A stretch of 64,000 bases of DNA, from NCBI RefSeq assembly GCF_009931615.1, contig NZ_CP046620.1, forward strand, positions 2,774,501 to 2,838,500, in the 5' to 3' direction. The DNA comes from Algicella marina. Lineage in GTDB: Bacteria > Pseudomonadota > Alphaproteobacteria > Rhodobacterales > Rhodobacteraceae. Below, one piece after another: positions 26,014 through 35,490 of the stretch. A program made the position numbers and the translations under genes. Positions within the stretch are counted from its first letter, which is position 1. Every line of letters begins with the position of its first letter. The notes below the pieces were generated by a model. That model worked only from the letters and a program-made list of their open reading frames with translations. It was not told the origin of the DNA and did not search any database.

Positions 26014-27011
26014 GCGTGACGGATGATCGCGTCCGCAGCAGTCCGCACGGCTTCCTCTGCTGGCCGAAACGAAATTCCGAGAATTTCTTCGGCAGCATTG
26101 GTGTTGAAGTCATCGCGTCGACCCAGACTTGCTACGATCGAACGCGCAGCAGGGCTGAACGTTGCCAAGAGCCGGACAGCGAAGTCTGGTGCACTTCGCG
26201 TGACTATACGTCTCTCCGGATAGGCTACTTTCAAAATGCGTGCCATCTCTCGAAACCAAATGAAACGTTGCGCCAATAGAAATCTGTTTCCGGCACTCTC
26301 CGGCCGCTCCAGTGCCGCAAGATGCGCGGCAGCGACATCACGGACATCAACGACAGCGAAGCCGAAGCGAGGCAGGGCTGGATCCTTTGAGGCCAAGATC
26401 CGTTCGACGATCCGAAGAGATGTACCGTATTGCCCGTCCAGCGCTGGGCCAAGAACCAGAGCTGGATTCATTGTCGTCAGCGCGATATCCGGCGCCTCAT
26501 CCCGCACGAAATCCCATGCGGCCCTTTCTGCCAGTGTCTTCGACACGGCGTAGGGTGTGATCCGTGGATTTCCGACATCACTCCAATCGCTTTCCGAATA
26601 GCTGAGCCGTCCCTCAGACAGTTCGCAATACATCATTGCCACACAAGACGACGTGACGACAACTCGCCTAACGCCTTCAGCTTGCGCAAAACGCAAGACG
26701 CGGCGTGTTCCATCTACTGCCGGTTTGATCAGCTTCTCGGGCTTGTTGGGTCGGCTCATAGGAAACGGGGAGGCGGTATGCAGAACCGCATCGATTTCCT
26801 GCATCGACTCAGCCCAGCCTTCGTCGGAAAGCAAATCCGCAGTGAAAAAGGTCAGCGCATCTTCATCGTGAGATCCAATCGCGGCTCGCACTTCGCCGGC
26901 TCGGCTCAGATCACGTAGACTGCCTCGCACTTCATAACCCGCTGACAGCAATTGTCGAACAATATGCTTGGCTATGAAGCCGGACGCGCCGGTAACAAGA
27001 ACTCGTGCCAT
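26004..27011 (-). CDS. Extended SDR (NAD-dependent epimerase / dihydroflavonol-reductase-like)
   Basis: 335 residues. Rossmann motif GASGFIAKH (about 8-16), and catalytic YAVSK (Tyr-x3-Lys) preceded by a TSSCVAMMY region typical of dihydroflavonol-4-reductase-like SDRs. Likely an NADPH-dependent aldehyde/ketone reductase; substrate unknown. It begins three bases after the pth stop, so rplY-pth-SDR are read together unless the terminator before pth acts. Confidence 0.85.
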   Translation of the reverse strand: MARVLVTGASGFIAKHIVRQLLSAGYEVRGSLRDLSRAGEVRAAIGSHDEDALTFFTADLLSDEGWAESMQEIDAVLHTASPFPMSRPNKPEKLIKPAVDGTRRVLRFAQAEGVRRVVVTSSCVAMMYCELSEGRLSYSESDWSDVGNPRITPYAVSKTLAERAAWDFVRDEAPDIALTTMNPALVLGPALDGQYGTSLRIVERILASKDPALPRFGFAVVDVRDVAAAHLAALERPESAGNRFLLAQRFIWFREMARILKVAYPERRIVTRSAPDFAVRLLATFSPAARSIVASLGRRDDFNTNAAEEILGISFRPAEEAVRTAADAIIRHAGR

Positions 27012-27014
27012 CTA

Positions 27015-27704
27015 CTACGTGCTGAACTTACGTAAAAGCTGCTCGAGTTTTGATACTGGTTCCGCGTCGCCATGCTGGGTCTCTTTGCTGCAAACCGGCA
27101 TCTCGGTTTTCGGAAGAGGCTTTTGGGACGAACGAGCAGGTGCAGTTCTCAATGCCACCGCATTCATGAACCGGCCCTCGTCACCACCGGCTAAAAACTC
27201 TGCACCATCGGAGATGCCGCGCAGCAAATCGTTCAACCATTCCTCGTCGGCTTTCGCAAAATCGCCCAGAACATAATTGGAAACAAGTCGCTTGTCTCCC
27301 GGATGGCCAATGCCGAGACGAACCCTGCAGTAATCCTGGCCGATATGGGAATGGAGCGAACGGATACCGTTATGTCCGGCAGTACCTCCCCCGTGCTTCA
27401 CTCGACATTTGCCTGGTGCAAGGTCCAGTTCGTCATAGAAGACAACAACATCGCCCGGCGTCAGTTTGAAAAATCGCATGGCCTCTCCGGCAGATTGTCC
27501 GGAGTTATTCATGAAGGTGGCGGGTTTTAGAAGCATCACCTTGCTGGAACCGAAACGACCTTCTGCCAATTCGCCCTGAAACTTAGTCCTCCAGGGGCCG
27601 AAGCCGTGGTCTCCCGCAATTCGATCAACTGCCATGAACCCAATGTTATGACGGTTGTGCGCGTACTTCGTACCCGGGTTTCCTAGGCCGACAAATAACT
27701 TCAT
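27015..27704 (-). CDS. pth: Peptidyl-tRNA hydrolase
   Basis: 229 residues from ATG 27704 ([14 protein letters not shown]). Catalytic His19 (NRHNIGF), [12 protein letters not shown] and the GHNG segment are all seen. It releases peptides from tRNAs dropped by ribosomes. The C-terminal 40 residues are a low-similarity extension rich in Lys, Pro and Ser, longer than the E. coli protein (194). Placed after rplY as in other bacteria. Confidence 0.95.
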   Translation of the reverse strand: MKLFVGLGNPGTKYAHNRHNIGFMAVDRIAGDHGFGPWRTKFQGELAEGRFGSSKVMLLKPATFMNNSGQSAGEAMRFFKLTPGDVVVFYDELDLAPGKCRVKHGGGTAGHNGIRSLHSHIGQDYCRVRLGIGHPGDKRLVSNYVLGDFAKADEEWLNDLLRGISDGAEFLAGGDEGRFMNAVALRTAPARSSQKPLPKTEMPVCSKETQHGDAEPVSKLEQLLRKFST

Positions 27705-27724
27705 GCGCGATACTCCATCGTCCC

Positions 27725-27758
27725 AAAGAAAAGCGCGCCGCCCGCTGGGGCGACGCGC
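27725..27758 (-). terminator. Intrinsic terminator between rplY and pth
   Basis: On the minus strand an 11-bp stem (27758-27748 with 27743-27733, one G-T wobble) with a 4-nt loop is followed by TTTTCTTT. It lies between the rplY stop and the pth start, so rplY messages should partly end here. Confidence 0.75.
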
Positions 27759-27786
27759 CTTGATTAACACGGGTTAGCCGGTTGCT

Positions 27787-28416
27787 CTACTCCTCGGTAG
27801 CTTCTGCTTCCTCTTCAGCGGCCTCGGCTTCGTCTTCAGCGGCGCGAAGGCCGCTTGGCGCTGTAATGTTGGCAATCACGAAATCTCTGTCCGTAATCAT
27901 CGGGCGCGTACCGGACGGAAGATTTATGGACGAAATGGTGACAGTATCGCCAACATCAAGTCCGGTCAGATCCACAGAAAGGCTCTGCGGGATGTCGGCC
28001 GCGGTCACCTTCAGTTCCACTTCAGGACGCACGACCGTAAGCACGCCGCCTTTCTTCAGACCAGGGCTTGCTTCCTCGTTCTCGAATACAACGGGGATAT
28101 ACAGGTTGATCCGACTGCGCGGACTCAGACGCAGAAAATCTACGTGCGTAGGCAGGTCCTTAACGATGTCGCGCTGCACACTGCGGCAGATTACCTGCTG
28201 CTTGTTGCCTTCAACATCCAGCGTCAGCAGGGTGGACAGAAACTTGCCAGCCTTCAATTGCTTCAGCAATTCGTTGAATTTGACGTCGATCGGCTGCGGA
28301 TCTTCGTTGCCGCCATAGATAACACCGGGGACGAGCCCCTCTCTCCGGCTTGCACGTGCGGCCCCTTTACCCGTCCCCGCGCGTACCGTGGCATTGAGCA
28401 CTTGTGCTTCGGCCAT
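27787..28416 (-). CDS. rplY: 50S ribosomal protein L25 / Ctc
   Basis: 209 residues from ATG 28416 ([20 protein letters not shown]). An N-terminal L25 5S-rRNA-binding domain ([19 protein letters not shown]) and a C-terminal TL5/CTC beta domain make this the long Ctc form. The last residues are an acidic tail of Ala and Glu. It heads the rplY-pth-SDR group on the minus strand. Confidence 0.95.
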   Translation of the reverse strand: MAEAQVLNATVRAGTGKGAARASRREGLVPGVIYGGNEDPQPIDVKFNELLKQLKAGKFLSTLLTLDVEGNKQQVICRSVQRDIVKDLPTHVDFLRLSPRSRINLYIPVVFENEEASPGLKKGGVLTVVRPEVELKVTAADIPQSLSVDLTGLDVGDTVTISSINLPSGTRPMITDRDFVIANITAPSGLRAAEDEAEAAEEEAEATEE

Positions 28417-28540
28417 AGGTATCTCCAATATGTTAGGGCGGCGATCCTCCAAGGGTGTAAGCGCCGCGATGAAGGTGGTCCTATAGGGGATTCCCCGTTA
28501 CTTGAAAAGGGGTATTCCAAACTGCTTTGATTAAGCGAAC

Positions 28541-29082
28541 ATGCATACGTTGTGTAGATATCCGGTGATAGTAATCGTTACCGCACTTGCGACATTTTCA
28601 GCCGAAGACGCCATGGCACTGTCATGTCTGGCAAACGGTTTTGCTGCAGCGTTCAATGTCGCCGCAAGGGATAAGTCAGAGCACGTCATAGCGTTGGGGC
28701 GAATGACCGCGATCGAGCCCCTACCGGACCTCAAAAGCGAAACCGTCGCCTCCGTTGGTTCAACATCCGAACTTAGTTTAGCTTATCAGTTAGCGGGGAC
28801 TACGTAGGCCAAGGCGGCCTCAGCGTGGCACGTGTGCGAGAGTTGACAGTCACCGTCACCTGCCTTTCGACGTGGTGTGTCAGCTTTCCGCAGTCTGACG
28901 AAACGTTGCTCATGATCCTCTCTTTGTCGGAGGACGCGATACCTGTCCTGCCCTCCACACCCTGCCCCGGCAATTGGATCGCGAGGCCGACCGACAGGGA
29001 GATCGAAGCCGTTCAGAGGTGCCTGTCACAGGCGACATGCGGTGAAGCGGAGCAAGCGACCTTTGATCGCAGTCGAAAGTGA
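28541..29082 (+). pseudogene. Exported cysteine-containing protein, interrupted by a one-base frameshift
   Basis: The first frame (28541-28807) encodes a signal peptide (MHTLCRYPVIVIVTALATF, cleavage likely after AMA) and about 60 mature residues, then stops right after ...YQLAGTT. The +1-shifted frame continues coherently as GDYVGQGGLSVARVREL and onward, with conserved-looking Cys and Trp residues (CLSTWC, PCPGNW, QRCLSQATC) to a stop at 29082. The switch falls at a run of four G's (28795-28798); one extra G would rejoin the frames as LAGDYVGQ. So this is one gene with a lost base, or an assembly error. Product and family not recognised; about 180 residues if intact. Confidence 0.6.
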
Positions 29083-29250
29083 AGATCGTTACTGCGGTTT
29101 CGCAACCTTTGTGTTCAATTTTCGCTGATTGCGATAATTCACGTGCTAAAAACCGGCTTTCATTTGAAATCGCGCGGCATCGAACGGTAATGAGTGAACC
29201 AGTCGCGCTAGGCATGGCGCCCTGAGAGAGAGAGCATAGTCATTTTCGGA

Positions 29251-30348
29251 TTGGCGCCCGCACAGCATGACGACACGGAAATCGTCATTCACACCTCCCT
29301 GCGCGGGATCGCCGCCCTCTGTGTGGTCGTCTACCACGTCGGACTTGGATTCCCGTTTCTCGATATACCTTTTCGCACCGGATTTGCAGGCCACAGCTAT
29401 CTCTTCGTGGACCTCTTCTTCCTCCTTAGCGGATACATCATCTGCATTAAATACCGTAGCTGGTTCTCTGGTGGTATTTCAGTGTCGGGATACGTCCGCT
29501 TCATGGCACTGCGCTTCGCACGTATTTACCCAAATTTTCTTCTCTGGGTGTTCATCCCCTTCGCCGTTGTCGGACTGGCTCAGGGCCTGTGGATCGGCGG
29601 GCTGCCTCCGCTTGCTGACCTCTTGATGTCGGTTGCGCTGCACATACTGATGATGCAATCCGTTCTCGATGCCCCCGTCGTTTGGAACACACCACTATGG
29701 TCGATTCCCGTGGAAATGGTCAGCTATGCTTTGTTTCCGCTGTTGACCTTTGTATTCTTTCAAAGTCGCACCTTCGCGCTGATCTGTGCCTGCATTGCGT
29801 TCGGGATCGTGATCCATCTTGGCTGGGGGCAATCAATCGATGTTATTACCGGACCGGTGGCCATCGTGCGCGGACTGGCCGGTTTCACCATCGGTGGAGT
29901 ACTCGCCCTGTTCAGCTCCACTACCCATCGTCTGCCGGACGCCGTACTTTCTGTGCTGCAGGCAAGTGCCTTACTTGTCAGCATCACAGCCGTGCATTCC
30001 GGCTACGAGGTGACATCGATTGCAGGCTTCATATGTCTTGTCTGGTTGACTCAAGAAAACCGCGGAGTTCTTTATCTCTTGCTTGGGCGCCAGGCGTTCC
30101 ACACAGCCGGCATCTATTCGTTTTCCGTCTATCTCGCGCATACGACACTTATTTTTGTCATCAACCTGTTTTACTACAAGCTGGTTCGAGCAACTGAGAT
30201 GACAGAAACGGACTATTGGGCGACATCGGCGCTGGCGTTGGTTTCGAGTTTGATCGTAGGTCGATTTTGTTATCACCACTTCGAACTTCCGACACAGAAG
30301 GCGATGCGGGCCAGAATGGTGCCGAGGCGTGAAACGGCCAAAAATTGA
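29251..30348 (+). CDS. Acyltransferase 3 family membrane protein
   Basis: 365 residues, about 10 membrane segments. The N-terminal segment LRGIAALCVVVYHVG carries the conserved Arg and His of acyltransferase-3 (OafA/NodX-like) proteins, and FVDLFFLLSGYIICIKYRSW follows as in the family. These enzymes O-acylate sugars of exo- or lipopolysaccharide at the inner membrane. The start is a TTG (29251) with little ribosome-site support, so the true start may differ. The adjacent O-antigen-ligase-like gene suggests surface-glycan modification. Confidence 0.82.
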   Translation: MAPAQHDDTEIVIHTSLRGIAALCVVVYHVGLGFPFLDIPFRTGFAGHSYLFVDLFFLLSGYIICIKYRSWFSGGISVSGYVRFMALRFARIYPNFLLWVFIPFAVVGLAQGLWIGGLPPLADLLMSVALHILMMQSVLDAPVVWNTPLWSIPVEMVSYALFPLLTFVFFQSRTFALICACIAFGIVIHLGWGQSIDVITGPVAIVRGLAGFTIGGVLALFSSTTHRLPDAVLSVLQASALLVSITAVHSGYEVTSIAGFICLVWLTQENRGVLYLLLGRQAFHTAGIYSFSVYLAHTTLIFVINLFYYKLVRATEMTETDYWATSALALVSSLIVGRFCYHHFELPTQKAMRARMVPRRETAKN

Positions 30349-30407
30349 ACTTGGTGGACCGGCACTATAACGTGGCCTCTGGTCAGAGAAGTTGAAGGAG
30401 AACGGCT

Positions 30408-31838
30408 TTGGGCAATCCCATCGCCTTCGGAATGATCGCCATCTGGCCGTTGGTTGCCATATGGCTTTTGCGACGATTGCCTCTGGAGCGGGCAATTGTC
30501 TGGTGCATCCTGCTGCCTTTCCTCCTTCTGCCGCCGATCACGGCATTCGACCTGCCACTGCTGCCACCGCTGCACAAGGACTCCGTTCCCGCCTTGGCTC
30601 TACTCGCAGGCCTGACTCTTGTGCTAGGCAAAAAGTTGAAGTTTTTGCCTGAGTCGCGTTTGATGGCAGTCCTTTTGGCGCTCTACGTCCTGTCACCTCT
30701 CGGCACTATTCTGACGAACCCGGAACCGCTGATCTATGGTCCGGTGTTCATCCCTGGTCTCCGCATCTACGATTTCGTTGCGCAATGTTTCCTGCAGTTC
30801 ATTTACATCGTGCCGTTCCTTGTTGCCCGGCAATTCTTGCGGACGGAGACTGGGCAACGGGAATTGCTGGTTGCTCTTGCCGTATCAGGTTTAGCGTACT
30901 CGTTGCCCGCTTTGATCGAGGTTCGCATGAGCCCGCAGATGAACGTCTGGGTCTACGGCTTCTTCCAACACAATTTCCTGATGACGGTTCGCTATGACGG
31001 TTTTCGGCCACTCGTATTCGTCACCAACAGCATCATTCTCGCCTTTTATTTTATGACGACCGCGATTGCTGCTTTCACCTTGTGGAAGACCCGAGCCGGA
31101 CAAGCTCCGTCCCGATGGCTTCTTGCGTTTCTCTACCTCGCAGCAGTTCTAGTATTGTGCAAAACACTCAGCGCACTGCTCTACGCTGTGCTTCTCGTAC
31201 CGATGATCTTCCTACTCGGGCGTGGCTTGCAGTTCCGCGTCGCGGCAGCAATGGCAATCGTGGCCCTGCTCTACCCAACTTTGCGAGGTGCCGGCTTGGT
31301 GCCTACTGACGAAATACTGAGTTTCATATCCAATTATGATGCGGAAAGGGCAGGATCGCTGCTCTATCGCTTTACGCACGAAGGATGGCTTCTGGATCGA
31401 ACTCAGGAAAAAGCATTGTTCGGCTGGGGAAGTTGGGGACGCAACCAGATTTACAATCCGATAGACGGCACACAGATTACGGTACCCGACGGACGGTGGA
31501 TCATCGTCATGGGAACACTCGGCTGGCTGGGCTTCATTGCCGAATTCGGTGCGCTCGCACTGCCGATTTTCCTGCTCCTTTTCCGAACCCGCGGACTCGG
31601 TAAGAACGATATCTCCCCTTATGCTGCACCGATTGCATTGCTAATGGGCGCAAATATGATTGAACTTATACCCAACGCCTCGATCACACCGCTCACATGG
31701 CTGACAGCCGGTGCTCTCGTTGGGTACGCCGAAGCCTTGCGTGACGCGAAGATAAAAGGGGTTTCGCTTCGCCACGATATCGAGGCTGCGGGCGAAGCAC
31801 CGCCACCGATGCCTAAGCGACGACGGACAGTTCTGTAG
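30408..31838 (+). CDS. O-antigen ligase / polymerase-like polytopic membrane protein
   Basis: 476 residues from TTG 30408, AAGGAG at 7 bases. Around 11-12 membrane segments; a large soluble loop (about 290-365) between late segments contains TRAILFGWGSWGRNQ-like text (KALFGWGSWGRNQ), matching the Wzy_C / O-antigen-ligase-like pattern. The C terminus is cytoplasmic and Pro/Arg-rich (PPPMPKRRRTVL). The membrane topology is clear; assignment to ligation or polymerisation of surface polysaccharide is inferred. Confidence 0.7.
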   Translation: MGNPIAFGMIAIWPLVAIWLLRRLPLERAIVWCILLPFLLLPPITAFDLPLLPPLHKDSVPALALLAGLTLVLGKKLKFLPESRLMAVLLALYVLSPLGTILTNPEPLIYGPVFIPGLRIYDFVAQCFLQFIYIVPFLVARQFLRTETGQRELLVALAVSGLAYSLPALIEVRMSPQMNVWVYGFFQHNFLMTVRYDGFRPLVFVTNSIILAFYFMTTAIAAFTLWKTRAGQAPSRWLLAFLYLAAVLVLCKTLSALLYAVLLVPMIFLLGRGLQFRVAAAMAIVALLYPTLRGAGLVPTDEILSFISNYDAERAGSLLYRFTHEGWLLDRTQEKALFGWGSWGRNQIYNPIDGTQITVPDGRWIIVMGTLGWLGFIAEFGALALPIFLLLFRTRGLGKNDISPYAAPIALLMGANMIELIPNASITPLTWLTAGALVGYAEALRDAKIKGVSLRHDIEAAGEAPPPMPKRRRTVL

Positions 31839-31840
31839 TC

Positions 31841-32689
31841 TTACCGGAATAGAATGATCGGGACCTTGCAACTCCGGACCATTTCCGAAGTGGTGGAGCC
31901 GATAAAAAGGTTCCGGATGCGGGAATGGCCGTAAGCCCCCATCACGAGCAAATCGAATCCACCTTTTCCGACAGCATCGGCAATTACCGTGGCGGGTTCA
32001 CCTGGAACAACCTCTATCGTCGGTGTGTGTCCAGCCGCGGCCAACAAAGCCTGCGCCTTTTCCAGTCCGGCCTGCGCGCTCGCTTGGTTAGTGCTTGCCG
32101 TTATCAGGTGCAGTTTCAGCCCGGCGAATGTCGGGCTCCGGGAAATGTGGTCGATTGCCTTCAGTGCGTGCGGTCCGCCGTCAAACGCGACCAGTACCTT
32201 TTCGATCGGTCTGAATGCCCTGTTGGCGACAAAAACCGGCGTCTTCGCCGAGCGCGCGATCCGCTCCATGTTGGAGCCAAGATGCAGCTTGGCAAAGTCG
32301 GCGCTTTCGCCCCGCTTTCCGATGATTAGCAGGTCCGCTTCCGTATCCTCGATGGTATCGACGATATCGCCCAGCCGAAGTCGAGTGGTGACATTCGCTA
32401 CACCTTGTGCTTCCAGCGCAAGTTTGGCTTCTTCCAGCAGCAGCCGCCCGTGCGTTTGCGCCAGTTTCGCCCGCTCTCCATCCAGTTTGGCCAATTCTTC
32501 CAGCAACTGCGTGCGGGCACCAAGCGTGATAGCGCCGGACAAATCCATCGGCCGATCACCACTTTCACGCCGACCAAGCACGTGAAGGACCTCGACGGTG
32601 TTCTCTGATTTCGTGGCAATCCAGGCGGTGTGATCCAGCACCGATTTTGAATAGGCCGAAGCGTCTATGAGAGCGGCGAGTCTGGACAT
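31841..32689 (-). CDS. Tandem universal stress protein (UspA, two domains)
   Basis: 282 residues, two UspA folds. The second carries a GxxG-type ATP site (VMGAYGHSR...IGSTTSEMV, around residues 240-265), the first a similar but degenerate one. Such proteins bind ATP and act in stress adaptation. The gene lies 28 bases downstream of the SulP gene on the same strand, so the two are one transcription unit, a pairing seen with several SulP transporters. Confidence 0.9.
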   Translation of the reverse strand: MSRLAALIDASAYSKSVLDHTAWIATKSENTVEVLHVLGRRESGDRPMDLSGAITLGARTQLLEELAKLDGERAKLAQTHGRLLLEEAKLALEAQGVANVTTRLRLGDIVDTIEDTEADLLIIGKRGESADFAKLHLGSNMERIARSAKTPVFVANRAFRPIEKVLVAFDGGPHALKAIDHISRSPTFAGLKLHLITASTNQASAQAGLEKAQALLAAAGHTPTIEVVPGEPATVIADAVGKGGFDLLVMGAYGHSRIRNLFIGSTTSEMVRSCKVPIILFR

Positions 32690-32717
32690 GTCTTACTCCG
32701 GTTTTCGCTATAGCCTG

Positions 32718-34202
32718 TCAGTGGCCGAGGATTTTGTCCATCGCACCCGGTTCATCGTAGATGGCGAGCTTGTCTACTATGGTTTCAGACGCTTCGTTGA
32801 GGCCGATGATCTCCACCTCTGCGCCCTCACGACGGAACTTCAGCACGATCATGTCGAGTGCGGCGACGGAGGAGATATCCCAGATGTGGGCGCGGGATAC
32901 GTCGATGGTGACTCTCTCCAGCGCTTCGCGAAAATCGAAGCTGCGGGTAAAGTCCTCCGACGAAGCAAAGAACACCTGGCCTTCGACGGTGTAAGTACGA
33001 TGATTGCCATCCGCCGACAGCGTCGAAGTTACGCGGAAAATCTGCGCGATCTTCCAGGCAAAGAAAATTCCAGAAAGAAGCACACCAATCAGCACACCAA
33101 TGGCTAGATTGTGTGTGGCAACAACAGTGATCACCGTTGCAAGCATGACCACCGAGGAAGAGGTGGGGTGCGTACGAAGTGCCTTTATCGACGACCACGA
33201 AAATGTTCCGATCGACACCATGATCATGATCGCCACCAGTGCCGCCATCGGGATCCGCGCCACCAGCCCGCCCAGCCCGACGATTAGTATCAGAAGGAAC
33301 ACGCCAGCTGCAAAGCAAGAGAGCCGCCCGCGTCCGCCGGATTTGACGTTGATCATCGACTGACCAATCATCGCGCAACCGGCCATACCGCCGATAAAGC
33401 CGGTGCAAAAATTTGCGATACCCTGTCCGATGCATTCCTGATTACGATCCGACGGCGTGTCTGTCAGATCCTCAACGATGCTGGCAGTCATAAGGCTTTC
33501 CAAAAGACCGACAGCGGCGACGGCGGCCGAATATGGCAAGATGATCTGCAATGTCTCAAGGCTTAGCGGAATGTCCGGAATCAGAAACACCGGCAGGGTG
33601 GAGGGCAACTCGCCCATATCGCCGACGGTGCGAACATCAAGACCCAGGATGAGGACAATCGCGGTAATGACTATGATGCAGATCAGTGGCGACGGAATTG
33701 CCGTCGTTATGTATGGAAAGAGATAGATGATCGCCAGACCGGCGGCGACTAGTAAGTAGGTTAGCCACGGCACGCCAATAAGTTCGGGAAGTTGTGCCAT
33801 GAAGATGAGAATCGCGAGGGCATTCACGAAGCCGATGATGACAGAGCGAGAGACAAAGCGCATAAGGTATCCAAGCCGCAGGAGCCCGGCGGCCACCTGT
33901 AGCACCCCTGCCAGTACCGTCGCTGCCAGCAGATACTGCAGCCCATGATCCTTCACCAGTGTCACCATAAGTACCGCAGTTGCTGCCGTCGCAGCCGAGA
34001 TCATCCCCGGCCGGCCGCCTGCGATGGCAGTGATCACCGCGATGGAGAAGGAGGCGTACAGCCCGATCTTCGGATCGACGCCGGCGATGATGGAGAAGGC
34101 AATGGCCTCGGGGATGAGCGCGAGAGCGACAACAAGGCCGGAGAGGAGATCGCCCCGGATGTTTCCGAGCCACTGCTCCTTGTAATTGGCGAAAGCAAAC
34201 AT
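32718..34202 (-). CDS. SulP-family inorganic anion transporter with STAS domain
   Basis: 494 residues. Ten or more membrane segments of the SulP fold (VALALIPEAIAFSIIAGVDP, RPGMISAATAAT) are followed by a C-terminal cytoplasmic STAS domain (about 395-490; VTIDVSRAHIWDISSVAALD). SulP carriers move sulfate, bicarbonate or related anions, coupled to protons or sodium. The exact substrate cannot be read; bicarbonate or sulfate are the likely ones. Confidence 0.92.
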   Translation of the reverse strand: MFAFANYKEQWLGNIRGDLLSGLVVALALIPEAIAFSIIAGVDPKIGLYASFSIAVITAIAGGRPGMISAATAATAVLMVTLVKDHGLQYLLAATVLAGVLQVAAGLLRLGYLMRFVSRSVIIGFVNALAILIFMAQLPELIGVPWLTYLLVAAGLAIIYLFPYITTAIPSPLICIIVITAIVLILGLDVRTVGDMGELPSTLPVFLIPDIPLSLETLQIILPYSAAVAAVGLLESLMTASIVEDLTDTPSDRNQECIGQGIANFCTGFIGGMAGCAMIGQSMINVKSGGRGRLSCFAAGVFLLILIVGLGGLVARIPMAALVAIMIMVSIGTFSWSSIKALRTHPTSSSVVMLATVITVVATHNLAIGVLIGVLLSGIFFAWKIAQIFRVTSTLSADGNHRTYTVEGQVFFASSEDFTRSFDFREALERVTIDVSRAHIWDISSVAALDMIVLKFRREGAEVEIIGLNEASETIVDKLAIYDEPGAMDKILGH

Positions 34203-34314
34203 GGGGGCTCTCTTTCGGTTCGGCGAGCAAAGAGCGGCAGGAAGGGGCGCCTGCCAGCGAAAGGTGCTGACTAGCGGGATTCATGCTGCAGCGCAATCAA
34301 ATATGGCGCGAGGG

Positions 34315-35373
34315 TCAGCGAGGTGAGACATACTCCACCGCGAAGCCGAGGGCGGTGCGCTCGCCGGTGACGGTGATCCTATCGCCCGGCTCGATCCGCG
34401 CCCAGAGACTGGATGGAAGCCGGCAGACCTGCCCTGTGCCGATTTCCGGCACTTCGATGCGAATGCTCCGGTCGCACCCAGTGCGGCGGTATTCCTGTCC
34501 TTTTCTCACCACACGCGTTTCCAGAGTCTCGGTGGGACCCTCGGTTGCCATGGCGTGAAGAGCGCCTGTTCCGATGAGAAATCCGGTTTTCAAAGAGAGG
34601 ACGACAATGGACATCACGAACGCCGCACCAAGTGCGCCCTTGGCGACCTTGCTCAGCGGGGTTCTGTTGTTCGGGTCGGCCAGGCCGAGGATCCAGAAGA
34701 GGCCTCCGAAGGGAAGCGCGATGAGGATGGCATTACTGGACAGGAGCGCGTTCACGTCGGCTCGTGGAATGAAACTGGTGTAAGCCACGCCAAAGAGGGC
34801 AATGAAACAGGCCCCGAGGACAATGCCAAAGGCAGAATCCAGCACGAGCCGATGCATAGGCGAAAGCGCCTCTCTCCTACTCTGCAGGCTCTGCGGGCGC
34901 TGCGCCTCCCTGTGGCTATCGTTCGTGGCCGCCCCTCCGGCCAGGCTGATATGCTTTCTGCCGAAACCCGGAGCGCAGAATGCGAGGAAGAAGGCGAACC
35001 AGCCAAAGCCCAGACTGTAGGTGACTGCTGGGTTCCGGGCGATTTCCGCACTCGCAAATGCAACGACGTACATGAAAACGATTATGCTCGCGATGGCGGA
35101 GATCGTGCCGAGCAAAACAAGTTGCAGCAGCCAGACGAGGCCATTCCGGGGGTAGCCGATGAGCCGCCGTCGTGTCACCGGCAGCAGGATGCAAAGACCG
35201 AAGATCGCCGTGGCGATTGCCACGTTCATCTCGTTGATAAGGCCTTCCGGCTGGATGCGCCGCGCGCCCCTGAGCGGCGCCACGAGCCCGCTCCCGGCTG
35301 CGCCGAGAAGCGAGATTGGCAGGAAGCAGAAGAGCCCGAAGATGAGGGCGATGAGATGGGAAAGAAACTTCAT
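34315..35373 (-). CDS. Polytopic membrane protein of unknown function
   Basis: 352 residues from ATG 35373. About seven membrane segments in two clusters (roughly 3-120 and 175-270), with a Ser/Arg-rich cytoplasmic linker between. A C-terminal soluble domain (about 285-352; CRLPSSLWARIEPGDRITVTG) follows. No family recognised. A longer reading frame begins at 35472, but MKFLSHLIALIF is the natural membrane start. It lies downstream of dadA on the same strand, with about 118 bases between. Confidence 0.65.
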   Translation of the reverse strand: MKFLSHLIALIFGLFCFLPISLLGAAGSGLVAPLRGARRIQPEGLINEMNVAIATAIFGLCILLPVTRRRLIGYPRNGLVWLLQLVLLGTISAIASIIVFMYVVAFASAEIARNPAVTYSLGFGWFAFFLAFCAPGFGRKHISLAGGAATNDSHREAQRPQSLQSRREALSPMHRLVLDSAFGIVLGACFIALFGVAYTSFIPRADVNALLSSNAILIALPFGGLFWILGLADPNNRTPLSKVAKGALGAAFVMSIVVLSLKTGFLIGTGALHAMATEGPTETLETRVVRKGQEYRRTGCDRSIRIEVPEIGTGQVCRLPSSLWARIEPGDRITVTGERTALGFAVEYVSPR

Positions 35374-35490
35374 GGAAAGGCTACCGTCAGTGAGATCACT
35401 GGCACGCTTGCACGTGTGCACAAGCCTGTCAAAGCGAGCGCCGCGTAACTCTTCGGCAGACGGCACTCCCATGCCGCGGAAATATATTGA

